Assembly: GCA_903882805.1 (NCBI GenBank)
Contig: CAIRYK010000039.1
Location: 1 to 52,179 of the forward strand
Reading direction: 5' to 3'
Origin: an uncultured Bacteroidota bacterium
GTDB lineage: Bacteria; Bacteroidota; Bacteroidia; Chitinophagales; Chitinophagaceae
Length of the DNA: 52,179 nt
A model generated the notes under the pieces. It saw only the letters and a list, made by a program, of their open reading frames with translations. It made no database searches and had not been told where the DNA came from. Both the position numbers and the translations under genes were made by a program. Of this stretch, positions 15,543-25,500 are shown piece after piece (within the stretch, counting starts at the first letter, position 1; each line of letters opens with the position of its first letter).

Positions 15543-18179
15543 ATGGAATTAAGTAAGAATTTTCAGCACAACGAAGCGGAAGAAAAGTGGTATGCACATT
15601 GGAACAATTCGGGTTATTTTAAAAGTGAACCGGACGACCGTCCACCCTATACTATAGTCATACCGCCTCCTAATGTTACAGGAGTATTGCATATGGGTCA
15701 TGCCTTGAACGATACCGTTCAGGATATTTTGTTGCGCCGCGCAAAAATGCTGGGCTACAATACCTGTTGGGTGCCCGGAACAGACCATGCATCTATAGCT
15801 ACCGAAGCAAAGGTGGTAAACATGCTACGCGATATGGGCATAGACAAAAAAACAATGCCCCGCGATGAGTTTCTGAAATATGCTTACCAATGGAAAGACA
15901 AATATGGCGGCATAATATTGAAACAACTGGAAAAATTGGGCTGCGCTCTCGATTGGGACCGCACCACTTTTACCATGGATGAAGACTACTATGCTGCAGT
16001 TATCCGTGTGTTTGTAGAGTTGTACGAGAAAGGCCTTATTTACCGCGGTGTAAAAATGATTAACTGGGACCCTAAGGCTAAAACAGCGCTTAGCGACGAA
16101 GAAGTTATTCACCGCCAAACCAATTCGAAATTATACTATGTCCGCTACCGCATTGATAGCGAACAGGAAGAATTTATAACCGTAGCTACGGTACGTCCGG
16201 AAACCATTCTGGGCGATACTGCAGTTTGCGTTCACCCCGAAGATGCTCGCTATGCACACCTTGTAGGCAAGTTTTGTTTTGTTCCGCTTATAAACAGGCG
16301 TATACCTATAATCTTCGATGATTATATCGACATGACTTTTGGTACCGGCGCCCTTAAGGTCACGCCGGCGCACGACATCAATGACTACAATCTGGGTATA
16401 AAACACGGATTGCCTGTAGTGGATACGCTGAACGATGACGGCACTATGAGTCAGGCTGCACAATTATATATTGGTCAGGATAGATTTGCAGTACGTAAAC
16501 AAATAGTGATCGACCTCAAGGAAGCAGGTAATCTTGTAAAAGAAGAAGATTACAGTAATCAGGTAGGATTTAGCGAGCGTACAGATGTGGTTATTGAACC
16601 AAGGCTGAGTATGCAGTGGTGGTGCAATATGCAGGAACTGTCTAAACCAGCCCTTACGGCGGTTATGGATGGCGAAATCGAGTTTCACCCCGCTAAATTC
16701 AAAAATACCTATCGCCACTGGATGGGTAATATCAAGGATTGGTGTATCAGTCGCCAGCTTTGGTGGGGGCAGCGCATACCCGCATGGTATGATGCTGAAG
16801 GCGGACTGTATGTAGCCAAAACCAGCGAAGAAGCGCACCAGCAATATGCGGCGAAAAAGCCGGAATTGGCAGCAAAGCATCCGGAACTAAATCAGGATGT
16901 GGATGTGTTGGACACTTGGTTCAGTAGTTGGCTGTGGCCCATGGAAGTTTTTGGCTGGAATAAAAATCCTGATAATAAAGCGCTCAACTATTATTACCCT
17001 ACCAATACATTGGTAACCGCTCCTGAAATAATATTTTTCTGGGTAGCGCGTATGATCATGGCCGGATATGAGTTTATGGGTAAAAAGCCGTTCGATAAGG
17101 TTTATTTTACAGGTATAGTTAGAGATAAGCAGGGTCGAAAAATGAGTAAATCTTTGGGCAACTCACCTGATTTGCTTCAAATGATCGACGATTTTGGGGC
17201 CGATGTGGTACGCTTTAGCGTAATGATATCCTCTCCGGCAGGCAACGACTTATTGTTTGATGAAAGCCAACTGGATCAGGGTCGTAACTTCTGCAACAAG
17301 TTGTGGAATGCTATGAAACTGGTGAAAGGATGGGAAAGCAGATGTCAGGACGGTCTGGAAGATGGCAATGTACAATTTGCTATCAATTGGATGGAAGCGC
17401 GTCTGGATGCAGTGTCTATCGAGATTACAGAAATGATCAAGGAATTCAGGCTGAGCGAAGGATTGAAAACTATCTATTCGCTTATCTGGAATGATTTCTG
17501 CTCTTGGTATCTTGAGTGGGTAAAACCCGGTATGGAGCAACCCGTATCTGCAAATGTGTACAATAAAACAATTGCCATCTTTGAACGTTTATTACAATTG
17601 CTCCACCCATATTTGCCCTTCATCACAGAAGATATTTACCATATTCTTAAAACGCGCGAGGCAGGCGACGACCTGATTTTGAAACAATTACCGGAAGCGG
17701 TAGCGCCTGATGCGGAAATACTGAAGGGTGGGGTATTGCTGCAAGAGTTGATAACTGCTGTGAGAGATACGCGCGTTAAAAACCAGTTGAAACCAAAAGA
17801 TTCCATTAAGTTGTATGTAGATGCTCATAACACTGCCTACTACGAGACCGTAATGGATATATTGCGCAAACAGGTAAATGCGGTTACTATCGAATTTACT
17901 ACGGAAGCCAAGCAAGGTTGTATAGCCTTGGTGGTGCAAACCGACAAACTCTATATAGAAGCAGAAGCTGCCGCAATAGATAACAGTGTGCAGAAGGCGC
18001 AGATGGAAAAGGATATTGCTTATCTGCAGGGTTTTATAGCGAGTGTAGACAAAAAACTGAACAACGAGAAATTTGTGCAAAATGCCAAACCGGAAATAAT
18101 AGAAATTGAGCGAAAAAAGCGTGCAGACGCAATGGCTAAAATCCAAACATTGGAAGAAAGCCTTAGCTTAATGTGCTAA
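15543..18179 (+). CDS. valS: Valyl-tRNA synthetase
   Basis: The ATG at 15543 gives 878 residues beginning MELSKNFQ; a TTG 15 bases earlier lies inside the promoter box and is not used. The class I signature HMGH is at 50-53 within PPPNVTGVLHMGH, and KMSKS is at 533-537. The editing (CP1) domain is present with VTPAHDINDYNLG, and the C-terminal arm (last 65 residues) is the charged coiled coil typical of ValRS that contacts tRNA. The enzyme attaches valine to tRNA-Val and hydrolyses mischarged threonine. It converges on the membrane gene at 18235, with a shared terminator between them. Confidence 0.98.
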   Translation: MELSKNFQHNEAEEKWYAHWNNSGYFKSEPDDRPPYTIVIPPPNVTGVLHMGHALNDTVQDILLRRAKMLGYNTCWVPGTDHASIATEAKVVNMLRDMGIDKKTMPRDEFLKYAYQWKDKYGGIILKQLEKLGCALDWDRTTFTMDEDYYAAVIRVFVELYEKGLIYRGVKMINWDPKAKTALSDEEVIHRQTNSKLYYVRYRIDSEQEEFITVATVRPETILGDTAVCVHPEDARYAHLVGKFCFVPLINRRIPIIFDDYIDMTFGTGALKVTPAHDINDYNLGIKHGLPVVDTLNDDGTMSQAAQLYIGQDRFAVRKQIVIDLKEAGNLVKEEDYSNQVGFSERTDVVIEPRLSMQWWCNMQELSKPALTAVMDGEIEFHPAKFKNTYRHWMGNIKDWCISRQLWWGQRIPAWYDAEGGLYVAKTSEEAHQQYAAKKPELAAKHPELNQDVDVLDTWFSSWLWPMEVFGWNKNPDNKALNYYYPTNTLVTAPEIIFFWVARMIMAGYEFMGKKPFDKVYFTGIVRDKQGRKMSKSLGNSPDLLQMIDDFGADVVRFSVMISSPAGNDLLFDESQLDQGRNFCNKLWNAMKLVKGWESRCQDGLEDGNVQFAINWMEARLDAVSIEITEMIKEFRLSEGLKTIYSLIWNDFCSWYLEWVKPGMEQPVSANVYNKTIAIFERLLQLLHPYLPFITEDIYHILKTREAGDDLILKQLPEAVAPDAEILKGGVLLQELITAVRDTRVKNQLKPKDSIKLYVDAHNTAYYETVMDILRKQVNAVTIEFTTEAKQGCIALVVQTDKLYIEAEAAAIDNSVQKAQMEKDIAYLQGFIASVDKKLNNEKFVQNAKPEIIEIERKKRADAMAKIQTLEESLSLMC

Positions 18180-18203
18180 TATGATGATTAACTGATAAAC
18201 AAC

Positions 18204-18236
18204 GGGCGGTTTCTGTACGGAAGCCGCCCATTTTTT
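18204..18236. terminator. Terminator after valS
   Basis: GGGCGGTTTC (18204-18213) pairs with GGAAGCCGCCC (18219-18229), allowing one G-T pair, around a five-base loop, and is followed by T6. It lies between convergent genes and overlaps the last two bases of the minus-strand neighbour. Confidence 0.8.
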
Positions 18237-19458
18237 ATGGTATATCAGCCGCTTTAAGTTTTTTATAAAGCTGATAGTATAAGTAGCTGCCATATGCTAC
18301 CGTAGCTGTGTACCATATAGCTATGACCATAGAAGCATAAATGATTTTGTAGTGCACAATTGGTAGATAATCCGGGAAGCACTTGTCAAGGCTAAGGAAG
18401 TAGGGTATAGAAGCCAATATATATAGTTTGTAGTTTTTAGAAACCACACCATAAAAGAAGAAGAATAAAATTATCGGGTGTGCATAGCGCTCATGCATTT
18501 GACTATTGAAATAGAAAAAATACAAACATAACAGGCCTGTGGATAGAAATACCGCTTCGAAAGTAAGGGCGTCCATTTCGAGTCTCTTTTTCCTCAGTAG
18601 CCACATTCGTTTGAATAAAGGAAACACCGCCGCAAACGCAGATATACTGAACATTATAAGGCCAACAGTACGGTAGGATAATAAAAAGAAAATATCCTGA
18701 TCGTTGACAAAATAGGGGTTGGCGCGAGATAGCAAGTACCAGACATTGAAAGCGCATATAGATAGATTGTGGTACAACCCAACGAAATGAGTAGAAATAT
18801 GCAAGAGTTTACCAACGCCGCCTGTGCTAATAAATGGTAATAATATCATTATTTGAAGTGAAATAACGCCAATCAAGCACATCAATAAAGTTCGCCATGA
18901 TCGGATGCCGTAAAGCAGCGTTATGGCTATAATCGGTAAAAACTCTATTGCCTGAGGCTTGGTGTTGAGCGCGAGCGCATATAGCAGTGTGCCAGCAACA
19001 GGGTAAAGCAGTGATGCAACGATTGCAAGGAAAGCAAGGTTGGTATATATGCTATCTATTTGCCCCCAGACCATTGAATTAAAAATGTATGCGATATTGA
19101 GCGCCAAATAAAGATAGGGGATATTAAATTTAAGTATCTTTTGTTTGAATCCGCAAAGAACAATCAAAGGGAGAAAGTCGAACGCAACAAACAAAACCTT
19201 AATGTCGTTAATGTGTTTAATAATATTGACTTCGGTTCCCTGCAATAAATCATACACATATAGCGCATATACATAAACTGGGAAGTAGTTGATAGGGCCG
19301 TTGTAGGCATTTTTCAAGCCGTTTTTGTGGAGGTACAATGCCCATTCGCGCCAGAAGCCCATATCATAATCCATGTACACTCTTGGTAATATGACTATGT
19401 AAAGCGCAAAGAGCAGCATCAATTCTAAACGGGATTTGCTAATATTTTGTTCCTGCAT
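18235..19458 (-). CDS. Multi-pass membrane protein, GT-C glycosyltransferase-like
   Basis: The 407-residue protein has about ten to eleven hydrophobic segments and no cleavable signal peptide. The first extracytoplasmic loop carries YMDYDMGFWREWALYL, the acidic motif after the first membrane span seen in Gpi18-like and other GT-C mannosyltransferases, and MVWGQIDSIY and NTKPQAIEFLP match the conserved loops of that group. It probably transfers a sugar from a polyprenyl-phosphate donor on the outer face of the inner membrane. The acceptor is unknown. It stands alone on the minus strand, facing away from the giant repeat gene. Confidence 0.75.
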   Translation of the reverse strand: MQEQNISKSRLELMLLFALYIVILPRVYMDYDMGFWREWALYLHKNGLKNAYNGPINYFPVYVYALYVYDLLQGTEVNIIKHINDIKVLFVAFDFLPLIVLCGFKQKILKFNIPYLYLALNIAYIFNSMVWGQIDSIYTNLAFLAIVASLLYPVAGTLLYALALNTKPQAIEFLPIIAITLLYGIRSWRTLLMCLIGVISLQIMILLPFISTGGVGKLLHISTHFVGLYHNLSICAFNVWYLLSRANPYFVNDQDIFFLLSYRTVGLIMFSISAFAAVFPLFKRMWLLRKKRLEMDALTFEAVFLSTGLLCLYFFYFNSQMHERYAHPIILFFFFYGVVSKNYKLYILASIPYFLSLDKCFPDYLPIVHYKIIYASMVIAIWYTATVAYGSYLYYQLYKKLKAADIP

Positions 19459-19591
19459 CTTTTAGCTTCAAATATTTCAGCAAAGTAATCAATATTCTGT
19501 TTTGGCGGCAATGTTGCCCTTTTTTAGGCCATTCTTAGGCTATTTCGATAAATTTATATAGTTTTAAGCCTAAGTTATAAAATGACTTTTT

Positions 19592-22500
19592 ATGCATAAA
19601 ATTTTACGTTGGTTAACGGCCGTAGTGGTCTCTTTTGCTATTTTCAGCAGTTCAGATACGAACGCCCAGTCTACTACGTTTTCTTATACAGGAGCGATGG
19701 AATCGTATACTGTGCCGGCAGGAGTAACCAAAATTGCTGTTGACGCACAAGGCGCGAAAGGCGGCGACAACCTATCATTTACCAGTGTTGGAGGAAATGG
19801 AGCAAGGGTTGTATGCGTACTTACAGTAACTCCAGGTCAGGTATTAGACATATATGTTGGCGGCAGAGGAAATGCCGGCGGATTTGGTCCGGTAATGGGT
19901 GGTTATAATGGCGGCGGTAACTCAATATTTGGTTACGGCGGCAGCGGTGGCGGCGCAAGCGATGTGCGTACTACAGGCGGAACACTGGCAAATAGATTGA
20001 TAGTTGCCGGTGGCGGCGCAGGCGCAGGCCTTAATTGCGACTTAGGTGGTGAAAATGGCGGACAAGGCGGTGGACTAACCGGTGGTAATGGTCAGGATTG
20101 CGGCAGTTATTCAGCTAATGCTTGCGGTAGCGGTGGAACAGCATCGTCAGGGGGCGCAGGCGCTACAGATGGCGGTACAGACGGGGTCTTGGGCATTGGC
20201 GGCGACGGGTTTGGTATTGGCGCAGGCGGCGGCGGCGCAGGCGGCGGCGGTTACTACGGCGGCGGCGGCGGTTACCTGGGTAGCGGCGGCGGCGGATCGT
20301 CTTTTACCGATCCTACTGATGCATCTGGCGTAACACATACTAGCGGCTACAACAGCGGAGATGGAGTTGTTATAATATGTGCTTATCCAGATGCTGGAAC
20401 AATAACAGGCACAACTACAATATGTGAAGCAGCAACTTCTACGCTTACAAATACGGCTATCGGCGGTGACTGGACAAGCAGTAATACGGCAGTTGCTACA
20501 ATAGATATTAGTACCGGCATTGTAACTGGCGTTGCGGCAGGTACAAGCATTATTACCTATTCAATTACAAATACTTGCGGAACTTCTATTACCACAGAAA
20601 CAGTTACCATCAATCCATTACCTGTTTCTGGTACTTTATCAGGTACAACTACAGTATGTACTGGTAATACAGTAGCGCTGAGTAGCACTGTAAGTGGGGG
20701 CGCATGGAGCAGCAGCGACATCGCTCTGGCGACAGTTGGCTCACTAACAGGCGTTGTTACAGGCGTAGCGGCAGGAACAACAGAAATCACCTACACTGTA
20801 ACCAATAGCTGCGGTAGCGCTATTACCACTACCGTAGTAACAGTAAATGAAAGCCCTGCTGCTATATCAGGTGTTTCTGAATCATGCGAGGCAACCTATA
20901 TCACTTATAGCGATGCGACCACTGGCGGAACATGGAGTAGCAGTAATGCATTGATGGCCAATATTGATGGTAGTGGTAATATTATTGTTGGATCCATAGG
21001 CGCAGGAACTGTGACAATAACCTACACAAGTTCAGGCTGTATTGCAACAAAAGTTTTGACTGTTAATCCGCTACCTTCAGGTTTTGGAGGAGCTTTATTT
21101 GCTTGCGTGGGTACTACAGTTACTGTTACAAATGCCTCGCCAGCTGGATATTGGAGCGGAAGCGATGATTTAATTGCTACGGTAGGTTCTACAACAGGCA
21201 ATGTAACTGGAGTTGCTGCAGGTACATTTATTCTTACCTACACGCTTCCGACAGGATGTATGCGATTCGGTCCATTTAATGTAAACGATCTCGGAACAAT
21301 ATCAGGTACCACTGAAATCTGTGAGACTACCACAACAACTCTATCTGTAACGTCAACCGGCGGCGCATGGAGCAGTAGCAACACAATAGTGGCGACCGTG
21401 GGTACAGGCTCAGGATTGTTGACTGGGGTAACTGCAGGGACTGTTATTATTTCTTATACAACTGGATGCGGATCTGCTGTAACAACTGTTACCGTGAACC
21501 CTGCGCCCAACGCTGGAACTATTTTAGGCGCGAATTCTTTATGCGCAGGAAACACTATTACTTTAACAGACGCTGCTCCCGGCGGCGACTGGACCAGTTC
21601 TAACTCAGCAATTGCAACAGTTGGCTCTGCATCTGGCATTGTTTCCGGTGTTGCTGCAGGCACCTCGATTATAAGCTATACTGTTACCAATTCTTGTGGT
21701 ACAGTATCTGCCGTACACACTGTAACAGTTAATCTTGTACCAACTGTAATAACAGGTTCAGGCGCTATATGTTCCGGACTAAATACTACATTATCATCTT
21801 TCCCAGGCGGCGGTAACTGGACCAGCAGCAACACAGGCGTGGCTACAATTGTTGCAGGCACAGGCTTCCTTACTGCAGTAGCTGCAGGTACTACAACCAT
21901 AACTTACTCACTTGGATCTGGATGTCGTCAAACAACTGTTGAAACCGTCAATCAGTCTGCGGCAGCAATAGGCGGCGCAACATCTGTTTGCGTTGGTTTT
22001 ACTGCTAATGTTACAAACGTAACACCCGGAGGTACTTGGGTTAGCGGCAATACAGGCGTAGGTACAGTAGGCTCTCTAACCGGCACAGTCACCGGCGTGG
22101 CTGCTGGCACAACAATTATTACTTACGTAATGCCTGGCGGTTGTAATGCAACAAGGACTTTCTCGGTAAATATTAATCCAACAGCCATTGCAGGTCCTAC
22201 TTCGGTATGTCAGGGCTTTACTGTTACACTTACATCCACACCAATCGGGGGCAACTGGACCAGCAGCAATACGGCTGTTGCTACAATTGGCGCGCTTATT
22301 GGAAATATGTCCGGTGTGTCGGCAGGTACAACAACTATTACATACACAACAACTGCAGGCTGTACAACTACCTCTGTTCGTACAGTTAATGTTACGCCTG
22401 CGGCAATTGTGAGCCCCAACTCAGTTTGTACCGGGTTCACAATATCAGCTACCGATGTTACACCAGGCGGTACATGGACAAGTACAAATACGGCAGTGGC

Positions 22501-25500
22501 TACTATTGGTTCGCTTTCTGGAACAATATCAGGAGTTAGCGCCGGCACTACAGTTATTAGCTACATTATGCCGACTGGTTGTAACGCAATTAAAACAGTA
22601 TCCGTAAACACTACACCAACAATTGGCGGATCAAATGCTGTGTGCGTAGGCTTTTCTACTACGCTAACATCTGCGCCAGGCGGCGGCAACTGGACTAGCA
22701 CAACTCCAGGCGTAGCAACAATAGGCGGTTTTTCTGGCATAATGAATGGCGTAGCTGTAGGTACTACAACAATTACATACACATTAATCACAGGCTGCTT
22801 TGCAACTTCGGTTAAAACGGTTAACCTGACTCCTGCAGCAATAGGCGGCGCTGGCAGCGTATGTATTGGTGCTGGCACAACACTTACCGATGCAACTGGC
22901 GGCGGTAACTGGACAAGCTCAAACACTGCTGTTGCTACAATTGGCTTTGTTAGTGGCACAGTAGCTTCTGTGTCTGTAGGAACAACAACAATTACTTATA
23001 CTGTTGGTTCTGGCTGTTTTGCTACAAGAGTATTTACTGTTAATCCTTTGCCGGCAGCAATAACAGGCACAACCGGAGTGTGCGTAGGCGCAAGCGCTAC
23101 ATTGAACGATGCCAGCGGCGGCGGTGTCTGGACCAGCAGCAACCCTGCAGTAGCTACTATAGGCGCTGGTACAGGTATTGTAAACGGTTTGGTTCCGGGT
23201 ACAACAACCATAACATATACTTTACCTACAAGCTGTATTGCTTTAACTACGGTTACTGTTAATGCTAACCCTGCTGCAATTACACCGGTAGGCGCTGTTA
23301 ATATCTGCGAAGGCTCATCTGCTACACTTTCTGATGTTAGCGCAGGCGTTTGGAGCAGCGCTAACACGGCCATTGCAACCGTATCTGGCGGTGGTGTGGT
23401 TACCGGCGTACTTGCCGGAGTTGTAAATATTTCTTACACAAATGTGGCAGGCTGCTTTGCTATCAAATCTGTAAATATCAATACACAACCTGGCGCAGTA
23501 TCTCCGGCTACAACTACTGTATGTACCGGTCTTACAGTTCCGTTTACCAACCCCACTGCCGGCGGAGCATGGACGAGCAGTAATGCACTGGTAGCTACTA
23601 TTGGCGGCTTATCTGGTATCGCTACTGGGGTAACTGTTGGTACAACAACAATGACCTACTCTATAGGTAGTTGCTATTCTACCGGCAATCTTACAGTATT
23701 ACTTTCACCTAACGCAGGCGTAATTACCGGCCCAACCGTTGGTTGCGTAGGTAGTTCGGTAACGCTTACTGACGCTGCTCCTGGCGGAGTTTGGAGCAGT
23801 AGCGATATCGCGGTGGCTGTTGTTGGTTCTACCGGTGTAGTTTTCTGCGCTGCTACTGGCACAGCGACCATTTCTTATTCTGTAACTAACAGCTGCGGAA
23901 CAGCTACAGCTACTTCGCCTATTTCATTGTTTATACCGCCTACTACTGGCGTTATTTCAGGTACATCATTGCTTTGCGCAGGTACGTTTGCCACGCTTAC
24001 TTCAACTGTTGGCGGCGGCGTTTGGAGTGTAACTAATAGCAATGCCACAATTAGTGGGGGCGGTATACTTACCGGCGTTACTCCTGGATTAGATACGGTG
24101 TTATATACCGTAACAAATGGCTGCGGCAGCTTATCTACATCTCATCCTGTTACAATAGGCGCATATCTTTCTGTTGGCGCAATTTCAGGGCCAACTAGCC
24201 TTTGTCAAGGCACAAGCATTACACTAACCGATACTTCAACAACAGGAGCGTGGAGCGCATCAGATACTATAGTGTCTGTAGTTGGCGGTGTTGTTACTGG
24301 CTTGCATCCTGGTCCGGTAACGATTTATTATATAGTTACTGCATATTGCGGATCAGCTATCGCCTCTTATCCTATCGTTGTAGATGGTCTTCCTGATACA
24401 GGTGTAATAGTAGGTCGCTCAGCAATATGCGCAGGCTTTACAGATACTTACACCAATTCTGCTCCCGGCGGTGTTTGGAGCGCAATCAATGCAAATGCTA
24501 CTATTACAAGCGGCGGCGTATTGACAGCTGTTACTCCTGGCGTAGATACAATCTTTTATACGGTGTCAAATAGTTGCGGAACATTTGCATCATCAAAGGT
24601 TGTCACTGTGGGTCCATCTTTATCTGCTGGAACAATTTCAGGTCCCGCATATGTGTGTATCGGCGCTCCTGTATATGTTACCAACCCTGTATTAGGCGGT
24701 ACCTGGAGCGCAAGCAATGGTAATGCTACTGTTATAGGTGGTAGGGTAACCGGCATTACAACTGGTGTTGATACCATTTACTATACTGTTACCAGCAGTT
24801 GCGGTTCGGCTGTGACTTCAAAAACCATCACAGTTAACGAAATACCAACTGCAGGAATTATTGTTGGTCCGGGTAGCATTTGTACTGGTTCATCTACTTT
24901 GTATACAAATGTGGTAACAGGAGGCGTATGGACTATGAGTAATCCACGCGCTTATGTAACCGGAGGTTTAGTTACACCGGTATCTGTAGGATTAGATACT
25001 ATAATTTACAGAGTTACCAATATTTGCGGTTCTTCTGCAACTTCATTACCGGTCACCATCAATGCGGCGCCTATTGCCGGTTCTATAACTGGACCAACTG
25101 CAGTATGCGTTGGCTCAACTATTACCGTTACAGATCCGGCTCCAGGCGGAGTATGGAGTGCAAGCAATACCAACGCTACAGTAACTGGCGGCGTAGTTAC
25201 CGGCGTAACCGCGGGTCCGGTAGTAATATCTTATACAGTAACCAACACTTGCGGTTCAGTATCTGCACTACTTGCTATTACAGTTAACCCTCTTCCAGAT
25301 GCCGGCGCTATCACAGGCGCTACATCTGTATGCGTTGCTGCGACAACAACATTATCAAATACTGCTGTGGGCGGTGTATGGAGCTTGAGTAATACCAATG
25401 CTACAATCACTCCAACCGGCGATGTAACAGGCGTTACCGGCGGCACAGATGTGGTAAGCTATACTGTTACCAACTCTTGCGGTGTTGCTACAACTACAAT

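Noticed and set aside
15549-18146. Minus-strand frames opposite valS
   Set aside because: Antisense shadows; valS is unambiguous.
20220-20310. GGC-rich tract as a simple-sequence repeat or regulatory element
   Set aside because: It codes for the glycine-rich head in frame; no sign of a separate function or slippage.
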